This document shows, in pieces, positions 50,910 through 63,329 of a DNA stretch of 64,000 bases (positions are counted from its first letter, which is position 1; every line of letters begins with the position of its first letter). The translations under genes and the position numbers were made by a program. Origin of the DNA: Penelope pileata (lineage: Eukaryota; Chordata; Aves; Galliformes; Cracidae). The notes beneath the pieces were generated by a model. The model was not told where the DNA came from. It saw nothing but the letters and a program-made list of their open reading frames with translations, and searched no databases. The stretch covers positions 173,456 to 237,455 of the forward strand of contig WBMW01005513.1 in NCBI GenBank assembly GCA_013396635.1. Reading direction: 5' to 3'.

Positions 50910-51375
50910 CGACAAAATGGTCAGACTTCATCTCAAGCACAGAACACAAGTTTGTTCGCTTCTGTTCAAGAATAATGAACTCATACTGGAAGAGGTAGAC
51001 AGAATTGCTACAAGATTAATGAAAAGCCTGTCTTATAAGAAGAAACTGAAAAGAGATTGCTCATTTAACGTAGGAAAATGAAACTGAGTGGGATCTGACT
51101 GCTGTCTACAAATACATCACAGAGCACGGAAGTATGTAAAATGGAGGGAAAAGAGTTGAGCTATTTAATTTCTAAAGGACAGGCACAAGAACAAATGTAT
51201 AATACATGTGTATAAACTGGTCATGAATAAATTTTAAGTTGAAAATTAGAAGGTTTCTTGCCATTAGAGAAGTCAGCCTTTGGAATAGTCTTTAATTAGA
51301 GTAGTAGGGGCAAGAAATTACCAAGCAGATTATATTAGATGTGGTGCTGCTGATAGCATAGGACTGGAATCAATA
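50910..51375 (+). mobile_element. Ancient CR1/L3-class LINE remnant, copy E
   Basis: A heavily diverged plus-strand piece of a CR1-superfamily ORF2 end. The order of blocks matches the family: GTCAGACTTCATCTCAAGCA ('rphLehc'), GAGGTAGACAGAATTGCTAC ('vqrRAtr'), CCTGTCTTATAAGAAGAAAC ('syeeRL'), GACTGCTGTCTACAAATACA ('aafkYl'), AAGGACAGGCACAAGAACAA, GTGTATAAACTGGTCATGAA, TAAATTTTAAG, GAAAATTAGAAGGTTTCTTG, then TTTGGAATAGTC ('WN.L'). Compared with copies A-D it is far more mutated and has no open frame, so it predates them. It belongs to an old branch (CR1-X/Y- or L3-like); the exact family needs a library search. Confidence 0.75.
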
Positions 51376-52925
51376 AAAAAGAAGGTTCATTTTAGGCTCT
51401 CTTCCTACTTGCTATATTTTCTTTCCTACGAAGATAAAACACAAACTAGCCTTCCCCTCAAAAGGCAAAAGCAAAAATCATGGCAGTACTTTCATGCATA
51501 GTTACTGCAAATGATATTTTGAGGTAACCAGTCGTGTTTCACTATTACACTGTTCACATTTCAGTACACCTAGACTCACGGAAAAGTACATGGAAAAGAA
51601 TTTGGTGAAGAGGAAGAAAATACCTTTGCTTTGGACTAAGCAAATTGTTCAGTGAAAAACCAAAAAATAAAACCAGTATGTTTTAATTTGGCCAAAACTT
51701 AAATTAAGACAACGTAGTAATAAACATCTCCAAGCTGTAGGGAACAAAGGATATGATGGAGGAAAGAAGAGATTTAGTTTATTTAATAATTACTTGGGAG
51801 TAGTATTAAAAGACATAATGACACCTTGCTATCTGCTTTCTCCAGCCTTTTCCAGTACTCCTTTCATAGGACATGCAGCAAAATGTAAAGTGTTTGAGAT
51901 GAACCGTAGAGAGCAGACTGGTATTAGGGATGAGAGTAGTACTTAAAAATTATTTTGTTGTTAGCCTGTGTCTTTTTACATCTAAATCAATGCTATGTTC
52001 TTCCAAATGGATAATTTAGTTATACTTGGTTTATGAGACCTAACAGGAAAGCTAAAGAAAAAAAAAATGTTGAGTTTATATGATGCCATCAAAACTAGTC
52101 AATGTTTCTATTTTAAACATTGGTTCTGTTTCTCTATCTAATACAGAGACTGTGCAACTTAGTCTAGTAATAGGTATTTAGGGTACGATGGGTTTGTGAA
52201 GTATAAATAAACATTTATATTGTTCATAAAGGTTTTCTAGAGGATCAGCATGGTTTGAACACAAGCTTAGACCTCCTTTGATGAAGCGAGGCTGCAGAGG
52301 CCCTGTCTCTCTGTCATTAGACTTTCTAATATTAGCACAAATCCATGACGGGTAGAGTTTACGCATCACAACTGAGGAGTTCAGAAAACTGCTTCTGACC
52401 ACCACCTACTTAGTGCTTTTCAAATGAGACAGCTCTTTCAGCCACAGGAGGGGCTGCCTCTGCTCTGGGGAGGCTGGAGCCAAAGGTACTGCTTACAAGC
52501 TGAGACAACTGCCTGCGACATCTTGAAAGTAAGCCAAGGAAAGAAAACTTGTGTGCATTTGGGCTCCAGTCTCACCTGGAAGGGTATTTACTTGGTGCTG
52601 CCTCCCAGCTGAAAATGGCTTTGAAATGAGTGTGTCTTTGCCATCTGTGGTTCCTATGCATGTTGACACAAACGATAAGTAGCACAGAGCATAGGAAGTG
52701 TATATTTTGTCTGTGTCTGGGCATATCAGAACCCAATCCCTATAAATAATTTTAATCACAACGATGTAAGAAAACGTGCTGATACCTTGAGCATGAGTTC
52801 TTTCAAGATCTAGGCAATATCACTGCAACCTAGGCAAGTGCACCTAGGCAACTGAAATCGAGGCATTTCTACTGGAAGTCTTCCATAAGGCAATACGATT
52901 GCATGATAAATGTTTAGCTTTTAAT
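51376..52925. other. Unique non-coding DNA
   Basis: No gene recognised; open frames are up to 88 codons with no motif. The word CTAGGCAA occurs three times at 52810, 52830 and 52844. Confidence 0.6.
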
Positions 52926-53049
52926 AGCACTAATGACCTTGATAGAAGGTAGTCCTAGGGATTAATGAACACCTGAGGTTAATGGAATCAGCTCCACCCA
53001 ACCAATCATTAATTCCTAGCCAATGCCCTAGACTTTGTTCATTAGTGCT
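52926..53049. repeat. 124-bp imperfect palindrome (hairpin or MITE-like relic)
   Basis: The outer arms AGCACTAATGA (52926-52936) and TCATTAGTGCT (53039-53049) are perfect reverse complements. Further in, CTAGGGATTAATGA (52955-52968) pairs with TCATTAATTCCTAG (53006-53019) over 14 positions with a single G:T wobble. The 18- and 19-nt segments between the two stems pair partly, and the central loop is 37 nt. Two nested, correctly spaced stems are unlikely by chance. It could be an old palindromic MITE, another repeat, or a structured RNA. No family was recognised. Confidence 0.7.
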
Positions 53050-54799
53050 GAAAAACAAAATCAATTTTATATGGTTTGGGGGCACCTTTTGACCAGAAAT
53101 ATCAACAATACAGATTCTTAATTTTGAATATGACCTTCCTCCTAGATTTTTCTTTTTCTTCCTTACATTTATTCATAATAGTTAAATAATGTTTAAACGT
53201 GAAATGAAAATGCGAAATTTCAGTGTGCTGTTTTGAAATGCCTAGTTGATTAAATCCTGAGGCGTGTTAATAACGGAAGCATAACAGTCTTTCACATGGA
53301 GCACTTCCAGGTTCCAGAGTCTTACGAATAGCAGTTCTTAATGGTTCTGAAAATATTTTCTGAACGCTTTGGACTTTGTGTTTGAATTTAATAATGTTTG
53401 AATTTAACATGCTATTAAAAATGTTGGTTTTGTGCATACCCTGCACCTGTAGATAAGTACATGGTGGTTAAGGAGCTGTGTCCACAAATATATGTGCTAA
53501 TGGCTTGTTTAGATGCAAATCCTGAATTTTCTGGAACTTCAGAGATGCTGGACATTTTCAGAAACATCCCAGTAACTTCAGGTGTTCCACTGAAGACCAC
53601 AGGTGCCTAATGTTTCTGACACATTGCATGTAGACTCCTCTTTTTCAGGTTGATAAAAGAAAAATGTGTACATTGAAATGAGGTATACTACTGCTCACAT
53701 TTTATAAAATACAGCCTGGTCCTGAGCAGACAAAACTAATGGCATGATGCTGTTCTGGTATGTGGTAATGTGCACATCAATAATCTCCTGAACTGCATGG
53801 ACTGGATGCTTTCCCATCTGTGTTAAAATGTCACACAGACTTAAACATAGCACTCCATTTTGATGATGATGACCTAAGTTAAATGTGTTTACATCTATAT
53901 ACACATACATACGTACAGTCAAAATACGGGAAAATATTCTCGAGAATGAACAAGTTGGAAAGAAAAAAGAAAGATATGGCATTACTAAAAGGCATTTCAT
54001 GATAACAAAACAATAATAACAAAAATAGTAATCATAAATAATGATTTCCTTTAATATAGAATGGATTTTTGCTTAACACCCTATTAATTTTTTATTAAAA
54101 GTCTAGAAGTAAAGTTTTAGACGATTGAAGACAGTGTCAGAATATTCTGTCTCTTCTGTAGGATAAGAATTAAATATGAAAAAAATCATGATGGATTAAA
54201 ACAAACAAAAAAAACCCTCCTCCATACTCACAAAAGGAGAGCACAGGAAATAAACTTGCTTGAAAAATTTTTAAAACAAAAACCCAAACATCTGGTTATT
54301 TCAGTGTCAAGACATACTTCTTACAAAATTCCAAGTGTTTTTGAAAATATTTGTCTTTTATAACATAATTGTACCTTACTTAAACTGCCTGTTTGCTTGA
54401 TAAACTTGTAATTTTCACAACTTTCCTCTAAATTTTATCTTAAACATGAACCTTAGTTGATCACAGAGCTCTCTATTTCTGCTCAACGTAACACCTTATA
54501 TTTCAATTCAAGTCTTTTTTCACTTAGTTTTACATTAGCAGTAGTTGAACAATTGCTCGAGTGCAATGACAGTACTGTTGTCTGTGGCACTGTGAGTAAA
54601 TTTTTAAACAGTTTTTGATTGGAGAGAATAAAGGGCTCACAGCCACAGGAAAACATCCCCTATTTAACTCTACGGAGTTTTATTAAAGATGTTTTTTATA
54701 ACACCGTTAGTTTTCATAGATGTTTCTCTATGGGATTTTCTTTATGATTTAAAATACTACTGAAAATCTTCTTTTAATAACTGCTTGCTCCTTTGTGGT
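53050..54799. other. Unique non-coding DNA
   Basis: AT-rich. A 101-codon minus-strand frame (53695-54000) has no recognised domain. No repeat end or RNA gene was seen. Confidence 0.6.
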
Positions 54800-56660
54800 G
54801 AAATGTTGGGAAGTGAGGTGAGGCTGTAAAAGATGGTTAACAGGGAGAGCAATGTGCTCACAGGCTGGGAGGCAGCAGAGTGTTCCGCAGTCCTATAAAC
54901 AATGTGCTAACGAGCACTGGATAATGGCTGTAGCTTCTAAATAATATCTTTCCCTGCAATCAAGCTGAAATGTTTAAAATATGGTAGTTAAAAAATAGTC
55001 TTTCTGGAGGAAAACAAATAATTTCCCCTTTGATCTATGAGCCCTTTTTAATAACATTTTATGAGATCACACGAAGGAGAAAACAAAATAAATTCTGCCA
55101 ATGCAGCAATCAATAGCAGGCTGGCTGAGCGAGTGTGGGGTGTTGGGGCTGGGCTCTTCGGGTGCTGACAGCAGAAGGTGACAGCTGGTGACTGATGGGC
55201 TCAGATGCGACAGCCCTTTCTTCCTGCTGCTCCCCGGGCGGCAGCTGCTCAGCAGTGAGAGAATCGGCTGAAAAAAATCAATACCTCCGGTTTCAGGGGA
55301 AGTGTAATGTGGCCCCTCAGTTGCAGACATTTTCCTATCCTAACAACTGTGAGGAAGGAAAAGATCACACAGCAAACCCTGTGCTTATCTCTACGGATCA
55401 CATTTGAATGAAATGGCTCCACCCTGTGAAACAAAGATGGACCCTGTCCAGCCACAGTTCGGGCTCTGCTCCATTTCCCTTATTGGCTTTCCATTACCAG
55501 ATCAGGGGGCACCTTCATCCCCCCAAGAGCCTTTGCAGCCACCCTGGCTCGGCCCGTTTCCTCATGGGCAGGTACATGTGAGGAGGAACTCATCCGTCAT
55601 TGAAACGCCTTGAAACAAAGGCTGAGCTGCAGCGCGGTGACCGCATATTTCATGTTTGATCGACTGATCACACGTGATTTATTTGTCAAATTCTTTGGAA
55701 TGGCAGAGACAAACCCCAGGCAGTGCTCAGTGCTGCAGCTGGTGGTAAAAGCTCTGTTAGTGGCAGATGACAGGGCAAAGCCCAGAGTGCAGAACACAGA
55801 TAAATTTGGGGCTGGAATTGGTGTTTGCTGCAGAAAAAGGGTTTTAAGAGAAGCTTTCTGGAGAGTGAAGGGGAGGAGAGGGGAAGGGAGCTGGGAGCTG
55901 AGGTGAGAGAATTGCTCAGCTCTTGTATTCTTCTCTACAAATAAATCAGGGGGGTTGGTGGAAGCAAGCTGCTGAAAAGAGCTGATGGGAGACAGGGAGA
56001 GCAAGTACCTGAGGAGAGAAATTCATTTTGCAGTGCATGCACACACGCATACACAGACGATCACATGATTTTCTATCAGCCAAGCCTCTAGTGTGACAGA
56101 GGGAGGGAGAACAGTCACATGTATCAGCCTCATAAAATCTGCAAAAGCCGTGTTCTCAATTCAGCCATCGGCTGCTCCCAGACCTCACGCAGAGAATTAC
56201 AACAAAATTCTATTTGCAGGCTGACATCCCTAATGCTGCTGTGTCCTTATGTTTACTTCGGTTAACTGTCAGCCCTTATAAAGTGCGTTGTACCACAGCC
56301 GCTGCTATGGGAAAGAAAACCCTTAGAGTAGCTGCTCTGGGGGAGATATTTGAGAGAAACATAAATAGAAGAAGCAAGGGAAAGAATAATAAAAAAAGAA
56401 AGAAAAAAATCTACTTGTGTATCTGCACAACGTGAGATTCAAAACAGAGATCATTCAAGCCTTGTTTTCAGTGCATTTCTTGGTTTTAGTCCTCACTGAT
56501 AAAATATTTAACAGCCATTTTAGCCCTCAGCATAGCAATAACCAGAGAACATCCAAGCTCTCAGCCTCCACTGAGACAGAATTCCAGCGACATGAAGTTT
56601 CCTTTCCCTCCTTCAGATATGATGTGCTGTCTAGCCTAGCTCAAGATTTAATGTGAATTC
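54800..56660. promoter_or_regulatory. Relatively GC-richer block, possible conserved non-coding element
   Basis: This 1.9-kb block is GC-richer than its flanks and is repeat-free as far as I can see. It contains a purine-rich run (55861-55890), a CACGTG E-box within ATCACACGTGATTT near 55666-55679, CCGGGCGGCAGCTGCTCAGC near 55233-55252, and TAAT-type words. Overlapping open frames (up to 135 codons, 55597-56004, minus) have no recognised domain. I infer a possible enhancer or a non-coding exon, but nothing here proves function. Confidence 0.2.
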
Positions 56661-59600
56661 TTTGGGAAAATTAAAAAAAAGGCCCCATAACAGCATGTCC
56701 AGTTACTGAATCGTACACGTGGCTTTCTGGAAATTACAGATCAAAGGATGCCTCTGGCATCACTGCACTTACTGGTCAGGTTTCATTATTTTTAAACTTT
56801 TAAAAATACGTATAACATAAACGTTACCTAATTTTATTATTGTCGTTTTGTTTCTTTTACTCGGAGTCCCTTACTAGGATGGAACTTCATTTTTGCATGT
56901 AGACATCAAACCAAAGGCCATCCCTACTCCAAGGAGTGTGCTTTCTAAATAACAAAATGGTGGTGAAAAGAACCAATGTGGGAACTCTGGCAAAGAGAAC
57001 TAAGTGCTGTGTAGAAGATTGCCCCTGTTATTCTGTGCTCTTAGGCCAGGAACCGAAATAAGGGGTAGTTACAGTCCAGCCTGTGTATTAGAACTATTTA
57101 TTATAAAATCACTAAATGATTTTTTCAGGTAGGAAATTGGGAAAACATTTATTAAAAATTACTTGCTAGATCATCTTTCCTTATGTGGCAGCCCATAAAG
57201 AAATATAATGCATTAATTGATAGACCATGATGGGAGTTTGTGGAGTTGTTTTGTTCTTTTTCCCCGTCTGTTTTGCAATTACCAAATGCTTCCAGCCCCA
57301 GTTCTGTCTGAGCAGTGTCTTTTCAACATCTTTGAAGGGCTGGCTCTCACAGGCATTTTGTAAGAGAGAAGTTGTATCAGTTCTTGAGATTTTTATTAGA
57401 GCTGTCACGGTCTTTGGTGGTTTCCTCTCCATGCCAGCTGCCCAAATCAGGAAATTGCACCATCTATTCAGCTGCTGTTATTCAATAAGTAAACATGCTT
57501 TTTTTTTTCGGTTGTGCGAATTGCGATTTGGTGAGGCTCAGGAAACGCCAATTGAGCACCAAGTTCTGAAGTTTCTTATTAGAAGTGATGTTATGAATTT
57601 TGTCCATTTAAGTCTTACAGGTTAAATGATGAACAGGTGCCTGAAGCTAGAGCCAAGAGTTAGGCTTTTATTTAAGATTCTCATCTTTTAACTTGATGTT
57701 ATTATGCGCTGCCTATAGTGTCCATAGGATCAGCTTTTCAGAGCAAGTTTTCCTATGCCATGATATCTGTACTGCATACCTCTTTTCTCTTCTTATTTCT
57801 GAATTTTAGCTTTTACCCAGAATGATAGCAAAACAGTGTTAGTACAAGACTTGTTATGCGTGATATTTGTTAAGGTAGTGATTTTAAGTGTTTTAGAGGG
57901 AGTTTTATGATGAATCTGGTATTCTGAAGATTTTCAAATTAGCTGAAAGTACCCTTCCAAAACGCATTTTGTTATTGTTCTTAGCTGAGATAATTCTTCT
58001 TGAGACTTTTTTTTAATGGAGTCCTAAAACTTCAGTGATGATGAAACTTTTCTCGTTAAACTAATAAACTAAATTTTAAAACTTTTTTCCATGTATGTCA
58101 ATTAGGGTTTTAATTGATAGAAAAGATGAAGTAGCATTACAGATGAGTTCCTTTCTATATTGCTGGTATGTGTGGGGAATTTAACAACTAGTTGCTCAGC
58201 GTGTCAAGCCCCCTGTTTTTCCATCTGTCATGTGATGAGAAATTGTCAATATTCATTCTCTGAATGAAATTGAAAAGAGCCTATTTTAACAGAACACTTA
58301 TGTTCTCTCCAAAATACTTAACACATTCTTTGGTGGAGTCCTTTTCTCTGTGTACTTTGGGAAGGATACTTTTGTTCCAGGAAGTGTTTTGTATGGTTAG
58401 CAGTCTTTCTAAAATGTTTCAGGTCTTGCTGTCACTTGGGAAGATGTTATCCCTGCTTGCAAGATCTGGGAAATAGAATGTGTCAACTTCATGCTGTGCA
58501 CTCAGATACCAATGCTTGAGTTTTCTGTTGCTTTACCAAATATTCGAAGACTAAGCCTGAGTGGTTGTCACCATGGAAGTCAGTGGAGAAGGCATTTAGG
58601 ATGTAGCCTGACTTTCTGTGAAAGGAAATATTTGCTAAACTAAAGGCTGATTTGAATTGAGATGAAGGTCAATTTCTTAGTTTATTTTCTTGATCTGAAG
58701 AGTGTTGACCTCCTTCATAGAGTCACTCCATCACCTCTGCTACTGCCAACACTATAGATTCTTAAAGCTGAATGAGAGCATGTGTTCAATTTGCCTAATA
58801 ACTCTATTAATTTATAGAAAAGGTGAGGAGAAGTGGAAATAATGTGTTGGGTAAGGTGAGCCCATGATCTTTCAGCATTTGCCAAGCACTAGCAAGCCCT
58901 ATCATATGAGTAATGTCATTTAAATGAGTGTAAAAAAGGGATTTTGTCTTGAATTACAAGCATGGAAATCCTAACCACGCTGGAAAAGGGATTAAATTTA
59001 GGTCTTCATTTTCTTTATCACCACCTTACAAACTTCCAAGAAATTATATATCTTTATGTCATCCGTGTTGATAAACAGATTTATGCTTCACTGTTAGCTC
59101 TTTGAGCGAGCATTCTTCCAGTGCTAATATGTTGAGGAAATCAACTGCAAAAAACAACATCCTACTGGTTGCGCAGTGACATAGCACAAGCAATACTGAC
59201 ACATGCACAAAACAGTGTGAAGGAGATTGAGTTTGAGTCACAGACTGCAGACTACCTATGGGAACATACAACCTCTAAAGTTCGATGACATCATGTTTAT
59301 TGGCAATGACTTGTAAAGTGTATTTAATGAGACGTACCCTCTAATTTTCTAACTGAAGTCTTGTTTTCAATTCTTGTGTGAATATAAGTAAGCTATTGTA
59401 ATGAATGCTTTAACTTACTGTCAGAAATGTTTAGAGTATTTTGCAGTTATGAATGTTCCACTGTGTTTTTCTAGGCAAATGAACACAGTTAATAACATTA
59501 CAATGATAAGACACTTACTATTTACCAAAAAACATTTAGCTCTGGTGTCTCTGGGGATTTATTTGGAATATCTGTATTTTCACAGCTGCAAAATACAGGT

Positions 59601-62600
59601 GGCGTGGGTTGTTGTTGAATGAGTATGACATGTTTTTCAAAGGCAGAAAAATGAAGTCAACAGTCAAAAGACTAATTGACAATCATTAGTGAGTTGATCT
59701 TTTGCACCAATTGTTGGCTTAAGGCTTGAAAAATCTATCATTATCCCTGACAGCAAAAATTAGCCTGGTGAGATTCCAGCTCTCAGTTGACTAATTAACT
59801 TCTCTAATGCTGATAGACTTCCACCAGGTATACCTAGGAAATACAGGCACGGTAAAAGTCCTCAGATACTGATTCATTTGAATGTAGTCTTTCTTGGGGA
59901 ACTACAGTGTCAGGATGTGTGTGAACAGTCTATCAGCAGTGAAGGTGTTAAAGGAAAGAAAGCACTCTTGTGGTTGCTTTAGAGAAAAGGGTAGTCATGC
60001 CTAAGCTAAAATATCTTATCTGACTTTCAAGGAACTGATTGCTAGATTAGGGAGCAACTGAACACTATTGTAAAATTATACACAGCGTTGTAGATTTGAA
60101 TTTTTACATGTAGGAGCTGCCAAGTAGGACTAACTACATGGCACTGGTGGACCAAAATCCTTTTTAAAATATGCTGCAAACCTGCAGTGCTCTTGCTGCC
60201 CAACTGAATTTGCAATCTTGTTTGACTACTTTTGAAAATAACATTTTTGATTCTCTAAGGCAAAGTTATCAACAACAAAAAAAACCCCTACAATTTATAT
60301 AGGTATTTTTGATTATCCAGTAATATTAAAAATAACTTCTCAAGATAATGTGATTATTTCCATATTTCTTCAAATTCCTGTTACTAATAGGCTGGTATTT
60401 CACAGCAAGAATACACAGGTCTTTTGAGCAAAACCTGACATTTACTCTCTTTGCTGAGACAGATCCAGCACGAAAGGCATGCTAGCAATGGTAAATAACA
60501 AAATGTTAGATGAAAGGTTCTGTATGACAGGCAATATGAAGATATAAGGTTGGTCCATTGTATTCAGAATTTTCTTCTGCTTCATTTAACTGTATAATTC
60601 ACTAAGCTGATGCTGAAATAATGATATGTTTTTGACTCTTATTAAGTTAGATGGTACCCTGATGTCTTTCATATCGTTTGGGCACTCAGATGGCTTTGTA
60701 TTCTAATTTATTACAATCACAACTTTCTCTGACAACCTAAGGAGTTACTGTCATTAGTTTTATCCTTAATTTGACCACACCTCAGTATTCAGTAGGGATG
60801 TGAAATTAATCATGTGCAAGTTTTTGAATACTCTTTGATATAGCACTTTCACATAACTTGTCACCTTCTAACAATGTATTTTTAAGTACATTTTTTCAGT
60901 GAAAATATTGGTATCTGACAATGTTCAAATATGTTGGTACTAGCTTTTAATGGTGATTAACTGAAAATACTCTACTGACAGAGAAACATAGTACAGACCT
61001 GTTGCTATTATATATCAGGAGAGACTTGTGCCAGACTTGAGTGCTGGGATATTTTTTTCTTATTATTTCTCTCCAAAAACAAAACAAAGCAAAAAGTGTG
61101 TGACAATTCAGACCTCAGGAGGATTTACCAGGTTTTACCAGAGCCAGGATTTACCTTGTTTTTACTGGTCGGGAGCTGCAAGTACTACACACCAGAGTAC
61201 CCTTACTGAGATTGCACAGTAAGCCAGAGATATCCCACATTTGGGTGGAGGAAGCCTGTGTCCTACCTTGGAGCTTGAGGCAGCTTGTGGTGAAGAAAGG
61301 GGATTTCCCTTAAAGGACTTCAGCAGTGGGCAGCTGAGAAAGTTTGTTTGTACTTTGATTTACAAAGCACCTTGATGAAAGATACTCTTCAGGCACAGTA
61401 CAGCAAGATTAAATGAAAGGTGAGGAGTTGGAAAGGTCTGGACCCCACTGCATGACCGCTCAGCACAGGTCAGGCTCTCCATGTCTCAGCTGCAATGTCA
61501 CAACATGCAACAACATGCAACAATGTTGTTTTGCAACAGACCTGGTCTCCCTTATGGTCTCTGTAGTGTCTGCAAACTAAAGAATTCAAGCTGAAGTGTA
61601 ACTTTTTCAGGAATAAGAATTGACAAGGTTGTGCATTTATAGTTAAGTACGTGGCCTTGCTGAACTGGAGTTTAAAGAGCTGAAGGAATCTAGTCCATAT
61701 GCAATATGTATAGAACCTTCAGGAACTGATCCAGTCTGCTGAGATTCATTGCAGATAGATTGTTCTATTACTGATAAGCAATTTTAGTCCTTCATCTCAG
61801 AATAGCATAAAAGGTTTTTGTCCCTTCAATTTTTCAATCTCGATTTGTGCATGCATTTTTTGTGTGCAGCAATCCTTACTGAATAAGTGCATTTTTCTTG
61901 CAGTTAGTTCTCTCTGTTTGTGGTGCTTCTGTCAGTGTTTTTATTTCGTAGCATGTGTTAGAGTAGCTGATTTATTTAATTTGAATGTTACTTCTTGACT
62001 TTTAACTCAAAGTCTTGATTTAAATTCCACTTCTGTGATTTAGCTGAAACCAAGATCAGGCCTTCAGCAGTTACATATACCCTTAATTTGCTACATGATA
62101 AGCATCAGCAAGTCATGTACTCCAACACTGGCCACATATCAGAGGCTTTTTAGAGAAACAAAGTGTGTCGTGAGAACTAGTCCCTTACATAATTACAGAC
62201 GCTACACTGCATTTTGTTCCAGCCTTGAGGGGAGGGGGGTGGTTCTGCACTCCAGCCTTGGATTTATCACTGACTTGTGTTCTGTAAGCATACCTGAAAT
62301 GTCTTTGTAAGATCTCTCTTACAAGGGATTGTAAGATTTTCCCAATCTCTTAAAACTTCTCTCTCAATTCTTGCAAATTGTCCAATTTGTGAAACAGAAC
62401 TTTAAGGATTTGCTTCGTAAGAAAGCTAGTTATTTAAATCCTTGCAAAATTCTGAACATTTAAATTTCACCATGCTTTAAATGCTATCATTTAACTGGAA
62501 TATATGAAGAAACACTCTGTGTCTTTTAATAGCTATTCATGCAGTACCAATTGCTTCCTCTCTAGTTTTCCCTCCCCTCCCCCAATTAATTAACCTCTTT

Positions 62601-63231
62601 CTCTGTTCTATTTTAAAATTACCTAATTACCTGTAAACAAAAGGAAACATGTCTCTGCTTTATTTTTTTAATGGTAGAGTTTAATTTGTACTAATCTTAT
62701 TAAATAATAATATTAATAAGACTTAAAGGTTTTCATACAAAAAGAGAGTAGGCTGTAGAAAACATGAATACATTTAACCAGTGTAAAACAGCTTGAGCCA
62801 TTTTCATTTCCACTGTGTATTATGTATTTTTTTAAAGAAGAAAATTAGACATGGGAGAATTAATTTTAACTTCGTTACTTATGAATTATTAATTCCTTAT
62901 GACTGGAGTTGTTTGCATACTGAATTGTTAGGCAAAGAGCGATTAAGAAGGTATAGCTTTCCCAAACTTTAAGAGACCAAAATAATGGGCTGTTGATGCT
63001 TTTTAAAAGGAGGGGAAAATAAATAAAGGAAAAGAAATGCTTGTTTGGTTTGACAGTCACATTTCCATCAGTTTTCCCATGTGGAAACGTACACTGTGTC
63101 ATGTATACTTGCAAAGCTAGTAATGTAACTTTGATATGCTCTGCTTTTATATCTACCTCTTGACCTCCCTGTCACACTTTAGCAGTTTTGTGTTTTAACT
63201 ACATATTGAATATTTCCTTTTGGGCCACGAT
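56661..63231. other. Unique non-coding DNA, no gene recognised
   Basis: About 6.6 kb with no supported gene; the longest open frame is 132 codons (57227-57625, plus) and carries no recognised domain. A small duplicated CAACATGCAA with an adjoining hairpin lies at 61501-61530, and a 9-bp-stem hairpin at 62695-62721. A weak match to an old repeat near 61345-61400 was not strong enough to annotate. Confidence 0.6.
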
Positions 63232-63329
63232 CATCTCAAATTCAACATCTCAAATTCAACATCTCAAATTCAACATCTCAAATTCAACATCTCAAATTCA
63301 ACATCTCAAATTCAACATCTCAAATTCAA
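63232..63329 (+). repeat. Minisatellite, 7 perfect copies of a 14-bp unit
   Basis: The unit CATCTCAAATTCAA is repeated seven times head to tail with no mismatch, for 98 bp. Perfect identity points to recent expansion, so the array is likely to vary in copy number between individuals. Because 14 is not a multiple of 3, the overlapping open frames (63188-63469 and 63220-63420) show a 14-residue peptide repeat. They are by-products, not genes. Confidence 0.98.

Noticed and set aside
55597..56004. 135-codon minus-strand open frame in the GC-richer block
   Set aside because: No domain or homology recognised, and another frame on the plus strand (55610-55906) is open over the same bases.
57227..57625. 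132-codon plus-strand open frame
   Set aside because: No recognisable motif or splice context. Its hydrophobic start could suggest a signal peptide but is explained by T-rich sequence.
58690..58800. ATAGATTCTTAAAGCTGAATGAGAG considered as a reversed CR1 3' end
   Set aside because: It lacks the octamer repeats and the GGTTGGA-type block that mark true CR1 tails.
61345..61400. TTTGATTTACAAAGCACCTTGATGAAAG-like match to an old amniote repeat 3' end
   Set aside because: The resemblance is short and diverged. Not strong enough without a library search.
63232..63329. Regular repeats considered as a CRISPR array
   Set aside because: The 14-bp units are contiguous with no spacers, and the genome is vertebrate. 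It is a minisatellite.
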